From NCBI GenBank assembly GCA_964654695.1, contig CAZZKJ010000023.1, forward strand, positions 1-36,138: DNA of 36,138 nt, read 5' to 3'. Origin of the DNA: CAZZKJ01 sp964654695 (GTDB lineage Bacteria; Krumholzibacteriota; Krumholzibacteriia; WVZY01). Shown in pieces: positions 23,360-32,230 of the stretch; the first letter of the stretch is position 1, and each line of letters begins with the position of its first letter. The notes under the pieces were generated by a model. That model saw only the letters and a list, made by a program, of their open reading frames with translations. It did not search any database and was not told where the DNA came from. The position numbers were made by a program, and so were the translations under genes.

Positions 23360-26300
23360 ATGAAACGAACTTGTGTGTCAGTCTTGGCCGCAGCCGTTCT
23401 TATTTTTGCGGTAAATATATCCTTAGCGAAAAAATCCGCGGGCAACAAAACGGGAGACCATCCCGAACTTAATTCGGATTTGATATCCGGTCTTGCTTTC
23501 CGCAGCATCGGTCCCGCGCTCATGTCCGGCAGGATCGGCGACATAGCCGTGGATCCAATCAGAAGAAGCACGTGGTATGTCGCGGTCTCCTCGGGTAACT
23601 TATGGAAGACATCCAATGCCGGCACTACATGGCACCCTGTTTTCGATTCATACGGCTCATATTCGATCGGCTGCGTGACCGTCGATCCCAATAACCATCT
23701 CATAATCTGGGTCGGAACGGGGGAGAACAACAGCCAGCGCAGCGTCGGCTACGGAGACGGGATTTATAAATCTTTGGATGGAGGAAAACATTTCGAAAAC
23801 ATGGGTTTGAAAAACTCCGAACACATCGCCAGGATCCTCGTTGATCCTCGAAATTCCGATGTCATTTATGCGGCGGCGCAGGGGCCGCTTTGGGCGACGG
23901 GAGGCGACAGGGGTCTTTTTAAAAGCGATGACGGAGGCAAGACCTGGCGGCCCTCTTTGGTAATAAGTGAAAACTGCGGTGTAACCGATATTCAATTCGA
24001 TCCGCGCAACCCGGACGTGATATACGCGGCGGCGTACCAACGGCGCCGTAGGGTATGGACGCTGATCGACGGGGGGGCGGAATCCGGTGTTTACAAAACA
24101 ACCGATGCAGGTTCGACATGGAAGAAAATCAACCGCGGACTTCCAAAGGTTGACAAAGGCCGCATCGGGCTCGCGGTATCTCCCATCAAACCGGATATCG
24201 TTTATGCGATCGTGGAAGCGGCCAGAGGCAAGAGCGGATTTTTCCGCAGCCAAGACGGCGGGGAAAATTGGAAAAAGATGAGCGATTATATTACCAGCAG
24301 TCCTCAGTACTACCAGGAAATCTTTGCGGATCCGTTCGTGTTCGACCGGGTGTATTCTCTCGATACGTACATGATGGTATCGAGCGACGGCGGAAAAACT
24401 TTTGAGAAATTCGGACGCGAGTTCAAACACGTTGACGACCATGCGCTGGTTTTCGATCCCGGCGATCCGGAGCACCTGATAATCGGTTGCGACGGTGGAA
24501 TTTATGAAACCTGGGATTGGGGAAAGAACTACGATTTCAAGGACAATCTTCCGGTAACGCAGTTCTACAAGATTGCCGTCGATAATGACGAGCCTTTCTA
24601 TAATGTTTACGGCGGCACACAGGATAACGCCACGCAGGGGGGGCCGTCGCGCACCAAAAACATTCACGGTATAAGAAACAGCGATTGGTTTGTAACGGTT
24701 TTTGGTGACGGTTTCGATCCGGCGGTGGATCCGAAGGATCCCGACATAGTGTACTCCCAATGGCAGTACGGCGGTCTTATAAGATTTGACCGAAAAAATG
24801 GAGAGAGAATCGATATAAAACCTCGGGAGAATAAAGAGGGACCGTCTTTGAGGTGGAATTGGGATTCCGCTCTTTTCATAAGTCCCCATTCGCATACGCG
24901 TCTCTATTACGGCGCCCAGATTCTTTTCAGAAGCGACGACCGCGGCGATTCCTGGCGGCCGGTCAGCGGCGATCTAACCAGAAACCTGGACAGAAACAAG
25001 CTCAAGGTAATGGGAAAGGTATGGAGCGTGGATGCCGTCGCGAAAAACAAATCGACGTCCTTTTATGGAACCATAGTGGCATTGAGTGAATCCCCGCTCA
25101 AGGAGGGTTTGCTGTATGCGGGAACCGATGACGGCGTTATCCAGATGACGGACAACGGAGGGGGAAACTGGCGCAGGATGGATGATTTTCCCGGTGTTCC
25201 CCGGTATACTTATGTGAACGATATAGAAGCATCCCTGCACGATCCCGATGCCGTTTATGCCGTTTTCAACAACCATAAGCGCGGCGACTTCAAGCCCTAC
25301 CTGCTGAAAAGCGCCAATCGCGGAAAATCATGGGAATCGATTACTGGAAATCTTCCCGAGCGCGGCTCCGTATACACGATCGTACAGGATCATATAAAAC
25401 CCGGCCTTCTGTTTGCCGGCACGGAATTCGGGGTTTTCTTCACGGTCGACGGCGGCAAGAAATGGATCAAGCTCGGAAAGGGAATTCCCACCATCGCCGT
25501 AAGAGACCTGGAAATACAGAAACGCGAGAACGACCTGGTGGCGGGAACATTCGGACGCGGTTTTTACATTCTGGACGACTATTCACCTCTGAGGCATATT
25601 GATGAAAACATGTTAAAAAGCGAGGCGGCGATTTTCCCGATCAAGAAGGCCTGGATGTACATACAAGAAGCCCCGTTGGCCGGCAAGGGCAAAGCATGGC
25701 AGGGAGCCTCGTTCTTTACCGCACCCAATCCGCCCTTCGGCGCGACCTTCACTTATTATTTAAAAGAAAATCTGTCCACGAAAAAAGAAGAAAGGCAGAA
25801 AGCTGAAGACGAACTCATCAAGGATAAAAAAGACGTTTACTATCCCGCATGGGAAGACTTGAAAAAAGAACATAGGGAAGAACCCCCCGCGGTAATCCTG
25901 ACGGTCAGGGACAACAAAGGCGCTGTGGTACGCCGCCTGAAAGGGGATAAGACCAAGGGCATTCACAGGGCCACGTGGGATTTCAGGTACCCGGGAAGCG
26001 AGCCCGCAAAGCTACATTCCGGCGACTATGGGCCGCTCGCCGTTCCCGGGAGATACACTGTAAGTATTGATAAAATGATAGACGGGGCGGCAAAGGAGCT
26101 GGTTCCTCCGGTTGAATTCATGGTCGAACCTCTTGGGCAATCATCTCTGCCGGCGGCGGACAGAGAAGCTCTTCTGATGTTTGAACGTAAAACAGCGGAA
26201 CTTCAAAGGGCGGTCCTGGGCGCCCAAGCGGTACTGGCCGAGGCGGAACGGGAGATAAAATTCATGAAAGCCGCGGTGATGCGTACACCGTCGTTGGATT

Positions 26301-26635
26301 ATTCCGTTAATGAAGCAATAAGATCGACAGAAATAGAACTGATGGATATCAAGGACAAATTGACCGGAAGCTCGGTCAGAAGAAAGCACAGCGAACCGGC
26401 TATGCCGGGTATCATTGGCAGATTGAACCAGATCATAAGCGGCCACTGGTCGGCTACTTCCGCTCCAACCGGAACGCATAAAGAAAATTACGATATAGCC
26501 TCCGAAGAATTTCGCGGTATTCAAGACCGGATCAAAAAACTGATCGAAGTCGACCTGGCCCGCCTGGAAAAGATACTCGATGATGCCGGAGCTCCCTGGA
26601 CACCGGGACGGGGTGTTCCCGCATGGGACGAATAG
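23360..26635 (+). CDS. Large secreted Asp-box beta-propeller protein (sortilin/VPS10-like, BNR repeats)
   Basis: 1091 residues from the ATG at 23360, chosen because it opens a clean signal peptide (MKRTCVSVLAAAVLIFAVNISLA) and has GAGAGG upstream; an earlier ATG at 23303 lacks both. The first 750 residues hold at least ten Asp-box motifs, among them SLDGGKHF, SDDGGKTW, TDAGSTW, SQDGGENW, SSDGGKTF, SDDRGDSW and TDNGGGNW, forming tandem beta-propellers. The opening FRSIGPALMSGRIGDIAVDP is typical of a family common in Bacteroidota and Acidobacteria, often named glycosyl hydrolase or VPS10-domain protein; no sialidase or hydrolase active site is recognisable. After a Lys/Glu-rich linker comes a beta-domain (about 850-930) and a helical tail. 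Probably periplasmic or surface-bound; role unknown. Confidence 0.85.
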   Translation: MKRTCVSVLAAAVLIFAVNISLAKKSAGNKTGDHPELNSDLISGLAFRSIGPALMSGRIGDIAVDPIRRSTWYVAVSSGNLWKTSNAGTTWHPVFDSYGSYSIGCVTVDPNNHLIIWVGTGENNSQRSVGYGDGIYKSLDGGKHFENMGLKNSEHIARILVDPRNSDVIYAAAQGPLWATGGDRGLFKSDDGGKTWRPSLVISENCGVTDIQFDPRNPDVIYAAAYQRRRRVWTLIDGGAESGVYKTTDAGSTWKKINRGLPKVDKGRIGLAVSPIKPDIVYAIVEAARGKSGFFRSQDGGENWKKMSDYITSSPQYYQEIFADPFVFDRVYSLDTYMMVSSDGGKTFEKFGREFKHVDDHALVFDPGDPEHLIIGCDGGIYETWDWGKNYDFKDNLPVTQFYKIAVDNDEPFYNVYGGTQDNATQGGPSRTKNIHGIRNSDWFVTVFGDGFDPAVDPKDPDIVYSQWQYGGLIRFDRKNGERIDIKPRENKEGPSLRWNWDSALFISPHSHTRLYYGAQILFRSDDRGDSWRPVSGDLTRNLDRNKLKVMGKVWSVDAVAKNKSTSFYGTIVALSESPLKEGLLYAGTDDGVIQMTDNGGGNWRRMDDFPGVPRYTYVNDIEASLHDPDAVYAVFNNHKRGDFKPYLLKSANRGKSWESITGNLPERGSVYTIVQDHIKPGLLFAGTEFGVFFTVDGGKKWIKLGKGIPTIAVRDLEIQKRENDLVAGTFGRGFYILDDYSPLRHIDENMLKSEAAIFPIKKAWMYIQEAPLAGKGKAWQGASFFTAPNPPFGATFTYYLKENLSTKKEERQKAEDELIKDKKDVYYPAWEDLKKEHREEPPAVILTVRDNKGAVVRRLKGDKTKGIHRATWDFRYPGSEPAKLHSGDYGPLAVPGRYTVSIDKMIDGAAKELVPPVEFMVEPLGQSSLPAADREALLMFERKTAELQRAVLGAQAVLAEAEREIKFMKAAVMRTPSLDYSVNEAIRSTEIELMDIKDKLTGSSVRRKHSEPAMPGIIGRLNQIISGHWSATSAPTGTHKENYDIASEEFRGIQDRIKKLIEVDLARLEKILDDAGAPWTPGRGVPAWDE

Positions 26636-26742
26636 ACCCGGGCCGGCCGCGAAAGGATTCCAGCACGGTTCTTGCTTCAGGTCTTTGGATGATATTCCCG
26701 GTACGCGCTTTTGCGGGATGAATTCAGCAAAGGTGTTTTATT

Positions 26743-26973
26743 ATGATACGCATAATAATATTATTCATATTGGCGGGCTGCTTATATTGCTGCTCGGGAA
26801 AATCCGATAACATCGAATCCAAACCCGCCTTGAGCGCCCATGAACGCGACAGTATCCTGGCCGCCTCGCCCATCCCCGGGGCCAGGTCGGTTAAAAAGGC
26901 CATGAGCCTGGCCGACTCGGCCTCCGCCAGAGCCGGGCGCATCAACTCCACAGCAGATAATAATGATCAATAA
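26743..26973 (+). CDS. Small putative lipoprotein
   Basis: 76 residues. The signal sequence MIRIIILFILAGC ends in a standard lipobox (LAGC, lipidated Cys13), with two more Cys close by (LYCC). The rest is short, polar and probably helical: SAHERDSILAASPIPGARSVKKAMSLADSASARAGRIN. The central PGAR-V-x(2)-A-M-x-x-A-D-S-A pattern looks like a conserved segment rather than random linker, and I believe similar short proteins exist in other genomes, but I cannot name a family. AAAGGTG lies ten bases before the ATG. It overlaps the next gene by 11 bases, so the two are likely co-transcribed. Confidence 0.65.
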   Translation: MIRIIILFILAGCLYCCSGKSDNIESKPALSAHERDSILAASPIPGARSVKKAMSLADSASARAGRINSTADNNDQ

Positions 26974-28573
26974 CATTAACCATTCCGCTCCGGACGGCGC
27001 TCTATCACGCCTTTGCCGTCATGATTGGCTGCCGTTTTTTGCCGTTATTCTCCTGGCTTTGGGAGCAAGAATCTTTTTTTTCCAGGGCATATACGCTATA
27101 GATGATTTCAACTATTTGCGGCACGCGGCTGAAGTTTGGAAAGGCGTTTATAATTTTGCCGGCGTGCTGTACTGGCACGGCATGCGGCCTATGGTTTTCG
27201 CACCGGTCGCCGCCATGTTCAAAGTGTTCGGTATATCCGAGGTCTCGGCGGTCGCGTGTTCCATGATATACTCGCTGCTGGCCGTGGGTATCGTTTACAG
27301 AGTCGGCGTTGAAATGTTCGGGCGTGAAGCGGGATTTTATACCGGCGTTGCCGCCGCGCTCTTTCCTTCGCTCGTCGAGGAATCGTCTCGCGTCGCCCCC
27401 GGGTCGGCGATAAATGTTCTTCTTGCCGCCAGTCTCTTATTTTTCATCAGAGCGGAGAATCGTGACTCAAAGGCCTGGCTGCAGCTTTTTATTTCCGGAT
27501 TCTTATTTGCTTCGGTACAGCTTGCCGGTCCGATCGGGTTTTTATTCGGGGTTTTTTTTCTGTCGGCGGTTTTGATTTCACGCTCGAAGAAAATGCTCTC
27601 CTATTGGCCTTTTGCGGCCGGGTTCGGAGTTTTTGCTCTTGTTTTCGCGCTTTATCAATGGAAGGAAACAGGCTCGCCGGTCGCGGCCGCAGTATTGACC
27701 CGCAATATTCTGGCGGCGGAACCCGAACCTTTCAGGCCGTTTTACTATTTTAAATTAATGTTCCGGCCGCCGTACGCCCAGGCCGGGATGTTTTATTTGG
27801 CTGCCGCCGGTTCGGTCGTTGCTGTGAAAGAAAAAAGAAGAGCAGCGCTCGTTTCAGCCGCGGCAATTGCTGCGATGTGGCTTGTGCTGGAATTCGGGTC
27901 GTCGAGTATCGTCAGATACCAACCGCTTTTCAAGCAGAGCCGTTATCTGACCATACTGTCTCTGCCTGCGGTCCTGTTGGCGGGTTATGTCATATGCCGG
28001 GCGCGAAAACTGGTTTCCGCCCTTTCCGGAGCCGGGAAGACAAAAAGACTGGGAACCGCGGCGGCGTTGTCGGTACTGCTGCTTATGGCAGCGTCATCTA
28101 TTGTCCGTCTCAATAATGAGAAAAACCGGACTTCCGCCCGGGTCCGGGAGATTCATGAAGTGCGCGATATCGTTCGGAAATATAAAGATCGTACAATCTA
28201 TGTTACCCACTGGCTGTGGAACACGCGTGTCGGATTCTTTATGAAATACGACCGCGCGTATTTTCCGTCCGGATACGATCCATATCATGCGGTGCGAATG
28301 GAAACGATGAACCGCAAATCGATGAATAAATACGTCCAGGCTTTGAGCGCGGGAGACAGCCTCTCTCCGGGACTGCTTATAAACGATGAATCATTACTGG
28401 ATGCGAGCCGTAAAAGACGCTCATCGTATATGGTCGGAGAAAATGAAATCCCGGCGGTAATGGATTCCATTCCGTCTGAATGGCGTTTTGCCGGCAGGAT
28501 CAACGTGGGGTCGTACGGCACTGCCGCTTTGTATGAGATTCCGGGAGGGCGCTGGCCGGGCAGGCAGCCTTGA
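26963..28573 (+). CDS. GT-C fold membrane glycosyltransferase (GT39-like)
   Basis: 536 residues with about ten to twelve membrane helices. The first large loop has Asp47-Asp48 in GIYAIDDFNYLRHAAEVWKG, the acidic pair of polyprenyl-phosphate-sugar-dependent GT39-type enzymes, and a HGMRPMVFAPVAAMFKVFG segment. The soluble C-terminal part (about 390-536) faces the periplasm. It differs from the GT-C enzyme at 17839 and is not a recent duplicate. The start ATG lies inside the end of the lipoprotein gene without a clear Shine-Dalgarno, so translation may be coupled. Its stop is only 19 bases from the end of the convergent GT4 gene. Acceptor unknown. Confidence 0.8.
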   Translation: MINNINHSAPDGALSRLCRHDWLPFFAVILLALGARIFFFQGIYAIDDFNYLRHAAEVWKGVYNFAGVLYWHGMRPMVFAPVAAMFKVFGISEVSAVACSMIYSLLAVGIVYRVGVEMFGREAGFYTGVAAALFPSLVEESSRVAPGSAINVLLAASLLFFIRAENRDSKAWLQLFISGFLFASVQLAGPIGFLFGVFFLSAVLISRSKKMLSYWPFAAGFGVFALVFALYQWKETGSPVAAAVLTRNILAAEPEPFRPFYYFKLMFRPPYAQAGMFYLAAAGSVVAVKEKRRAALVSAAAIAAMWLVLEFGSSSIVRYQPLFKQSRYLTILSLPAVLLAGYVICRARKLVSALSGAGKTKRLGTAAALSVLLLMAASSIVRLNNEKNRTSARVREIHEVRDIVRKYKDRTIYVTHWLWNTRVGFFMKYDRAYFPSGYDPYHAVRMETMNRKSMNKYVQALSAGDSLSPGLLINDESLLDASRKRRSSYMVGENEIPAVMDSIPSEWRFAGRINVGSYGTAALYEIPGGRWPGRQP

Positions 28574-28592
28574 GATGGAAATTGCGGGATTA

Positions 28593-29855
28593 TTATACTT
28601 CTAATTTTTCTCGGGCTTTATCGATTTTGTTTCCGGCGCCCGGACCGCTCTTAATCGGGCTTGAAGCATCGGCCGCGGAATGTCCGAGATAGAGCGCCCC
28701 CATTTTAGCGGCCACCAGATTGAATGAGTAGTGTTTCATGATGAATTCTCTAGCCGATCTTGACATGCTTTCGAGCAGACCGGAATCGTCCGAGAACGTT
28801 CTTATCATCTCGGCGGCTTCGTTTGGATTGCCCGGATCAATCAAGAAACCGTTGACCCCATGCCTGACCATTTGATCTATGCCCGGACCTTTCATGGCTA
28901 TGAGCGGAAGACCGGACGCTGAAGCCTCCAGCATCGAATTGGACATTCCCTCGGAAGCGGAAAAACTTATAAAAACATCGCTTACGCTCATGAGACGGGC
29001 GACCTTTTGCCTTGAGACCTCGCCTGTGAATCTTACCGATCCTTCGGGCAAAAAATATTCAGAAAAACGCTTTAAATTATCCTCTTCCGGGCCGGTCCCT
29101 ATTATCAGAAGAACGGCGGAAGGATTGATTGCAACCACAGCCCGCCAGGTTCGAAGAATGCCAATAATATTTTTGCGTTTTATCAACCGGCTGGCGGTTA
29201 CCGCTATAAAAGATTTTTCAGGCAATCCCGAGGAGCTCCTTACCGAGGATTTGTCTTTTGGGGAAAGCGGTTTGAAGAGGTCCGTATCCACGCCATTGGG
29301 TATGCGCGCGATTTTTTCTTCGGGAAAATCGAGCCTTATAAGCGCCTGCATCGCTTCCAGGTTGAGAGGGATAACCGCGTCGGCGGCTTTGAGGATGAAG
29401 TTCAGACGCATCCTTCCCAAGAGAGAATTTTCAAGTCTTGAAAATGCGGAGCCGTCTCCGTATCTCGGCACTTTGATGACCAATATTATTTTAGGAAAAA
29501 TCCTTTTTAGCACGGCCCCGGTAAGCGCGGGGGAATCGAATGAATGCACGTGAAGCACATCAAACTTTTTTCTGCGGCGGATCAGGAATAAAAGCGAGCT
29601 TAGAAAAAATGCTGAAGGCGACAAAGGAGCTCTTTTTCTTATAACAATGGTTCTTTCGTCTTTGGCCTCGGCGGGAGTCGAAGGCAGCCGCCTGGTAAGA
29701 ATAAAAGGCGCAAATTTTGCCGGATCCAGTTTGTTTACCAGTCCATGCAGCTGGATTTCAGCCCCGCCGGCAAGCGGAAAGTAACTGGGAATCAACATGC
29801 ATATTTTGAGCTTTTTCTCTTTCAAGAAATATTTCTCTCTTGTCTCCGCATTCAT
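28593..29855 (-). CDS. GT4 family glycosyltransferase
   Basis: 420 residues, GT-B fold. N-terminal GGAE loop (30-33) after KICMLIPSYFPLA, and C-terminal donor-binding domain with IPNGVD (185-190), ASRLIKRKN (about 221-229), GTGPEED and the E-x7-E pair Glu302/Glu310 in SEGMSNSMLE. These are standard for retaining GT4 enzymes using nucleotide sugars. The start is uncertain: the ATG at 29855 overlaps the upstream asnB-like gene by 98 bases and has a poor ribosome site; TTG at 29825 or ATG at 29798 would shorten the overlap but cut into the first strand. Cytoplasmic, probably acting on a lipid-linked glycan together with the amidotransferase. Confidence 0.88.
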   Translation of the reverse strand: MNAETREKYFLKEKKLKICMLIPSYFPLAGGAEIQLHGLVNKLDPAKFAPFILTRRLPSTPAEAKDERTIVIRKRAPLSPSAFFLSSLLFLIRRRKKFDVLHVHSFDSPALTGAVLKRIFPKIILVIKVPRYGDGSAFSRLENSLLGRMRLNFILKAADAVIPLNLEAMQALIRLDFPEEKIARIPNGVDTDLFKPLSPKDKSSVRSSSGLPEKSFIAVTASRLIKRKNIIGILRTWRAVVAINPSAVLLIIGTGPEEDNLKRFSEYFLPEGSVRFTGEVSRQKVARLMSVSDVFISFSASEGMSNSMLEASASGLPLIAMKGPGIDQMVRHGVNGFLIDPGNPNEAAEMIRTFSDDSGLLESMSRSAREFIMKHYSFNLVAAKMGALYLGHSAADASSPIKSGPGAGNKIDKAREKLEV

Positions 29856-31815
29856 GATTCTTGAACCAGAGTTCGAACATGAACAGACTCCAGATCAAAC
29901 GCCCGCACTGATACCGGCCTTCGAAAAAACCGGACAGGACTTCGGACACCTTGTCCGCATCGAGAAGACCCTCGGATGCGATCTTTTCACGGTCGAGTTC
30001 CTTTTTCAAAGATTCTCTCATCGGACCCCGGAGCCAGGGTATGACGGGAATCGAAAAACCTCTCTTGGGACGTTCGAGCAGCGCGGGTGGAATGAATTTG
30101 CCGGAGATATTCTTCAATAAATATTTGCCGCTGCCGCCGTGAAAATTCAAATGCGACGGCAGGGAGGCGGCAAATTCGACCAGCCTGTGGTCCAGCAGGG
30201 GAACCCTTGCTTCCAGGGATACGGCCATGCTGGCCCTGTCGACCTTGGTCAGGATGTCATCAACCATGTAAGTGTGAATGTCCGTCAGCGACATGGCATG
30301 TATGCGATCCAGCCGGCCGGTTCTCGAAAAAGTCTTATAGAACGGAATATCCTTAAAAATATCTCCGTGCCCGGTTCCTTTGGAGATCCGATTATAGTGT
30401 TGATAAATGCGGCTGGTTTCCGAGTCGAGTTCATCAGCGACGGAGTCGAGCCGCACCAAACTCTCGGGAATCCCTTTTTTCCACGTGGACATTCTGAAAT
30501 GATAAAATCCGGCCAGGGAATCGAAATTCATATTGAGCGCAAGGCGCTTCGCTCTGGCGGCAGGCAGCAGCCGGAATGCGCCGCCGCACAAGCGCCTGAC
30601 TGCGGCCGGCATATTGTTGAGAGCCATCAGCTTCGCAGAGCTCGCATACCGTGTATAACCGCGGAAAAGCTCATCCCCCCCGTCTCCGGATAGAGTAACT
30701 TTCATGCCGTTTTGCCTGGCCAGCCGCGAGACCAGATGAGTGGGGAGCGCGGAATAATCGCCGAAAGGTTCGTCATATATGGAACTCAACATTTGAAGAG
30801 CGCGCACCGCTTCGCCGCTGGTCAGGATATACTCGTGATGATGGGTGCCAAGATACCGGGCGATTTCCCTGGCCTGCGGAGCTTCGCTGTATTCGGGTTC
30901 GTTGAATCCGATGGTAAAAGTTTGTATATCGCGCGCACCGGCTTCTTTCATCAACGCCACCACCAGGCTGCTGTCATATCCTCCGCTCAGAAACGCTCCG
31001 AGAGGCACATCGCTTACCAGGCGAAGTTTTATAGCGTCCAACAGAAGCTCTTCGCATCGGTCCCTGGCCCGGTCGAAGCTTATATCCTGCGAATAATCCC
31101 GGATGCGGTCCGTGAGATCCCAGTATTTTTTCTTTTGCATAGAACCGTTTTTGACAACCAAAAACTCGCCGGGCAGCAGTTTGTAAGTGTTTCGGTAAAT
31201 CGTCCCCGGTGCAGGCACGTAAGAAAAAGACAGATAGCGGGCCAGGGACCGCGGGTCGACGGCCGCATCAAAAAACGGATGTTTTTTAAGAGCGGTGATT
31301 TCTGAGCCGAAGAGAAAAACTCCGTCTCTGCTGTAATAGTAAAGCGGTTTTATACCCGCCCGATCGCGGGCGAGAATCATTTCGCCCGCCTTGCTATCGA
31401 AAAGCGCGAATGCGAACATGCCGTTCATTTTTTCGAGAAGACCCATATCCCACTGCTCATATCCATGTATGATTACTTCGCCGTCGGTTTTTGAAATAAA
31501 CTTATGGCCGTTTTCTTCAAGTTCTTTTTTTAGATCTACGAAATTGTAGATTTCACCATTGAACGCGAGGACGATGGTGCGGTCTTCATTAAACATCGGC
31601 TGGCGGGCCTGCGCGGACAGGTCTATAATAGAGAGCCGCCGGTGGGCGAGTCCTATATCACAGTCTTCCCGGTCCTTTGAGCGCTGTCCGGGAAGGTTCT
31701 TGAAGAAACAACCGGAGTCGTCCGGCCCGCGGTGGATCAAGGCCCGGGACATTGCTTCAAGATCATTTTCGTCCGAGCGGCGGCCGCTGATAAAGAATCC
31801 ACAGATCCCGCACAC
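29758..31815 (-). CDS. asnB: Glutamine-hydrolysing asparagine synthetase-like amidotransferase
   Basis: 685 residues from a GTG start. An earlier ATG (31947) would add 44 residues, but class II amidotransferases need Cys as residue 2 after Met removal: GTG at 31813-31815 gives M-C-G-I-C-G and has AAAGGAG ideally placed. The glutaminase domain shows RGPDDSG (29-35) and NGEIYN (86-91); the synthetase domain has the ATP pyrophosphatase loop SGGYDSS (277-283). It transfers ammonia from glutamine to a carboxylate: aspartate in AsnB, or a sugar or peptide acid in polysaccharide-cluster relatives. Its overlap with a GT4 gene favours a surface-glycan role, but simple asparagine synthesis cannot be excluded. 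Confidence 0.9.
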   Translation of the reverse strand: MCGICGFFISGRRSDENDLEAMSRALIHRGPDDSGCFFKNLPGQRSKDREDCDIGLAHRRLSIIDLSAQARQPMFNEDRTIVLAFNGEIYNFVDLKKELEENGHKFISKTDGEVIIHGYEQWDMGLLEKMNGMFAFALFDSKAGEMILARDRAGIKPLYYYSRDGVFLFGSEITALKKHPFFDAAVDPRSLARYLSFSYVPAPGTIYRNTYKLLPGEFLVVKNGSMQKKKYWDLTDRIRDYSQDISFDRARDRCEELLLDAIKLRLVSDVPLGAFLSGGYDSSLVVALMKEAGARDIQTFTIGFNEPEYSEAPQAREIARYLGTHHHEYILTSGEAVRALQMLSSIYDEPFGDYSALPTHLVSRLARQNGMKVTLSGDGGDELFRGYTRYASSAKLMALNNMPAAVRRLCGGAFRLLPAARAKRLALNMNFDSLAGFYHFRMSTWKKGIPESLVRLDSVADELDSETSRIYQHYNRISKGTGHGDIFKDIPFYKTFSRTGRLDRIHAMSLTDIHTYMVDDILTKVDRASMAVSLEARVPLLDHRLVEFAASLPSHLNFHGGSGKYLLKNISGKFIPPALLERPKRGFSIPVIPWLRGPMRESLKKELDREKIASEGLLDADKVSEVLSGFFEGRYQCGRLIWSLFMFELWFKNHECGDKREIFLEREKAQNMHVDSQLLSACRRG

Positions 31816-31820
31816 AATAT

Positions 31821-31827
31821 CTCCTTT
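31821..31827 (-). promoter_or_regulatory. Ribosome-binding site deciding the asnB GTG start
   Basis: AAAGGAG on the minus strand, five bases before the GTG at 31815. It overrides the longer ATG-initiated frame that would bury the catalytic Cys. Confidence 0.85.
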
Positions 31828-31942
31828 CAGGGGAAATCCCGCTAGGTGGGGCACCGCGCCCAACACCATTGAGTTATCGTCCTGCCGGGATGGAGCTTGA
31901 GGGATTTCGGCATCATGAGCTTGGAAACCATGAGGATGAATT

Positions 31943-31957
31943 GTCAACTTCGTTGAC
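31943..31957. promoter_or_regulatory. Palindromic operator-like site GTCAAC-TTC-GTTGAC
   Basis: Perfect 6-bp dyad with a 3-base centre in the divergent gap between asnB and the TPR gene. Its centre is about 240 bases upstream of the sigma-54 core, within the range of activator sites for such promoters; it also overlaps a TTGACA hexamer on the minus strand (31942-31947) whose -10 partner is poor. Function inferred. Confidence 0.4.
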
Positions 31958-32052
31958 CACGAAAGGGTCCTTGTGTCTGTTTTTTTGACGCTTTTGTCTC
32001 ATTTGGTGAGCTACAAAACATTTTCTTTTTCTTGATCCGGTCCGTAGGGGCA

Positions 32053-32079
32053 GCAATTTAGATTAATTACAATAATTGC
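32053..32079. promoter_or_regulatory. AT-rich dyad GCAATT-N15-AATTGC
   Basis: Inverted repeat (32053-32058 and 32074-32079) with half-site centres 21 bp apart, two helical turns, centred about 127 bases before the sigma-54 core. Could bind an activator or a nucleoid protein such as IHF nearby. Weak evidence. Confidence 0.3.
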
Positions 32080-32092
32080 ACTATCAATTTCC

Positions 32093-32121
32093 TTGACAAC
32101 CCGGTTATTTTTCAATTAATT
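32093..32121 (+). promoter_or_regulatory. Possible sigma-70 promoter upstream of the TPR gene
   Basis: TTGACA (32093-32098), 17-base spacer, TTAATT (32116-32121) in an AT-rich tract. The -35 is perfect and the -10 mediocre. It would give an mRNA leader of about 100 bases, alternative to the sigma-54 start. Confidence 0.3.
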
Positions 32122-32190
32122 AGTGATATACCCCACTTTTCGACTTTCATTTCTTGTTTTTCCAATCCCATTGTGTTCAAGGGGATAGTA

Positions 32191-32206
32191 TTGGCACGGG
32201 AATTGT
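32191..32206 (+). promoter_or_regulatory. Sigma-54 (RpoN) promoter of the TPR gene
   Basis: TTGGCACG-GGAA-TTGT matches the -24/-12 consensus YTGGCACG-N4-TTGC except for T in place of the final C, with exact spacing between the GG and the -12 G. Transcription would begin near 32217, directly before the AGAGGTG ribosome site (32219-32225) and 14 bases before the ATG, so position fits well. Confidence 0.65.
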
Positions 32207-32230
32207 TCATACATCAATAGAGGTGCGAAA

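Noticed and set aside
23657..24895. 412-codon open frame on the minus strand
   Set aside because: It lies wholly inside the Asp-box protein gene, whose plus-strand product is clearly a real repeat protein. The antisense product has no recognisable domain and no ribosome site.
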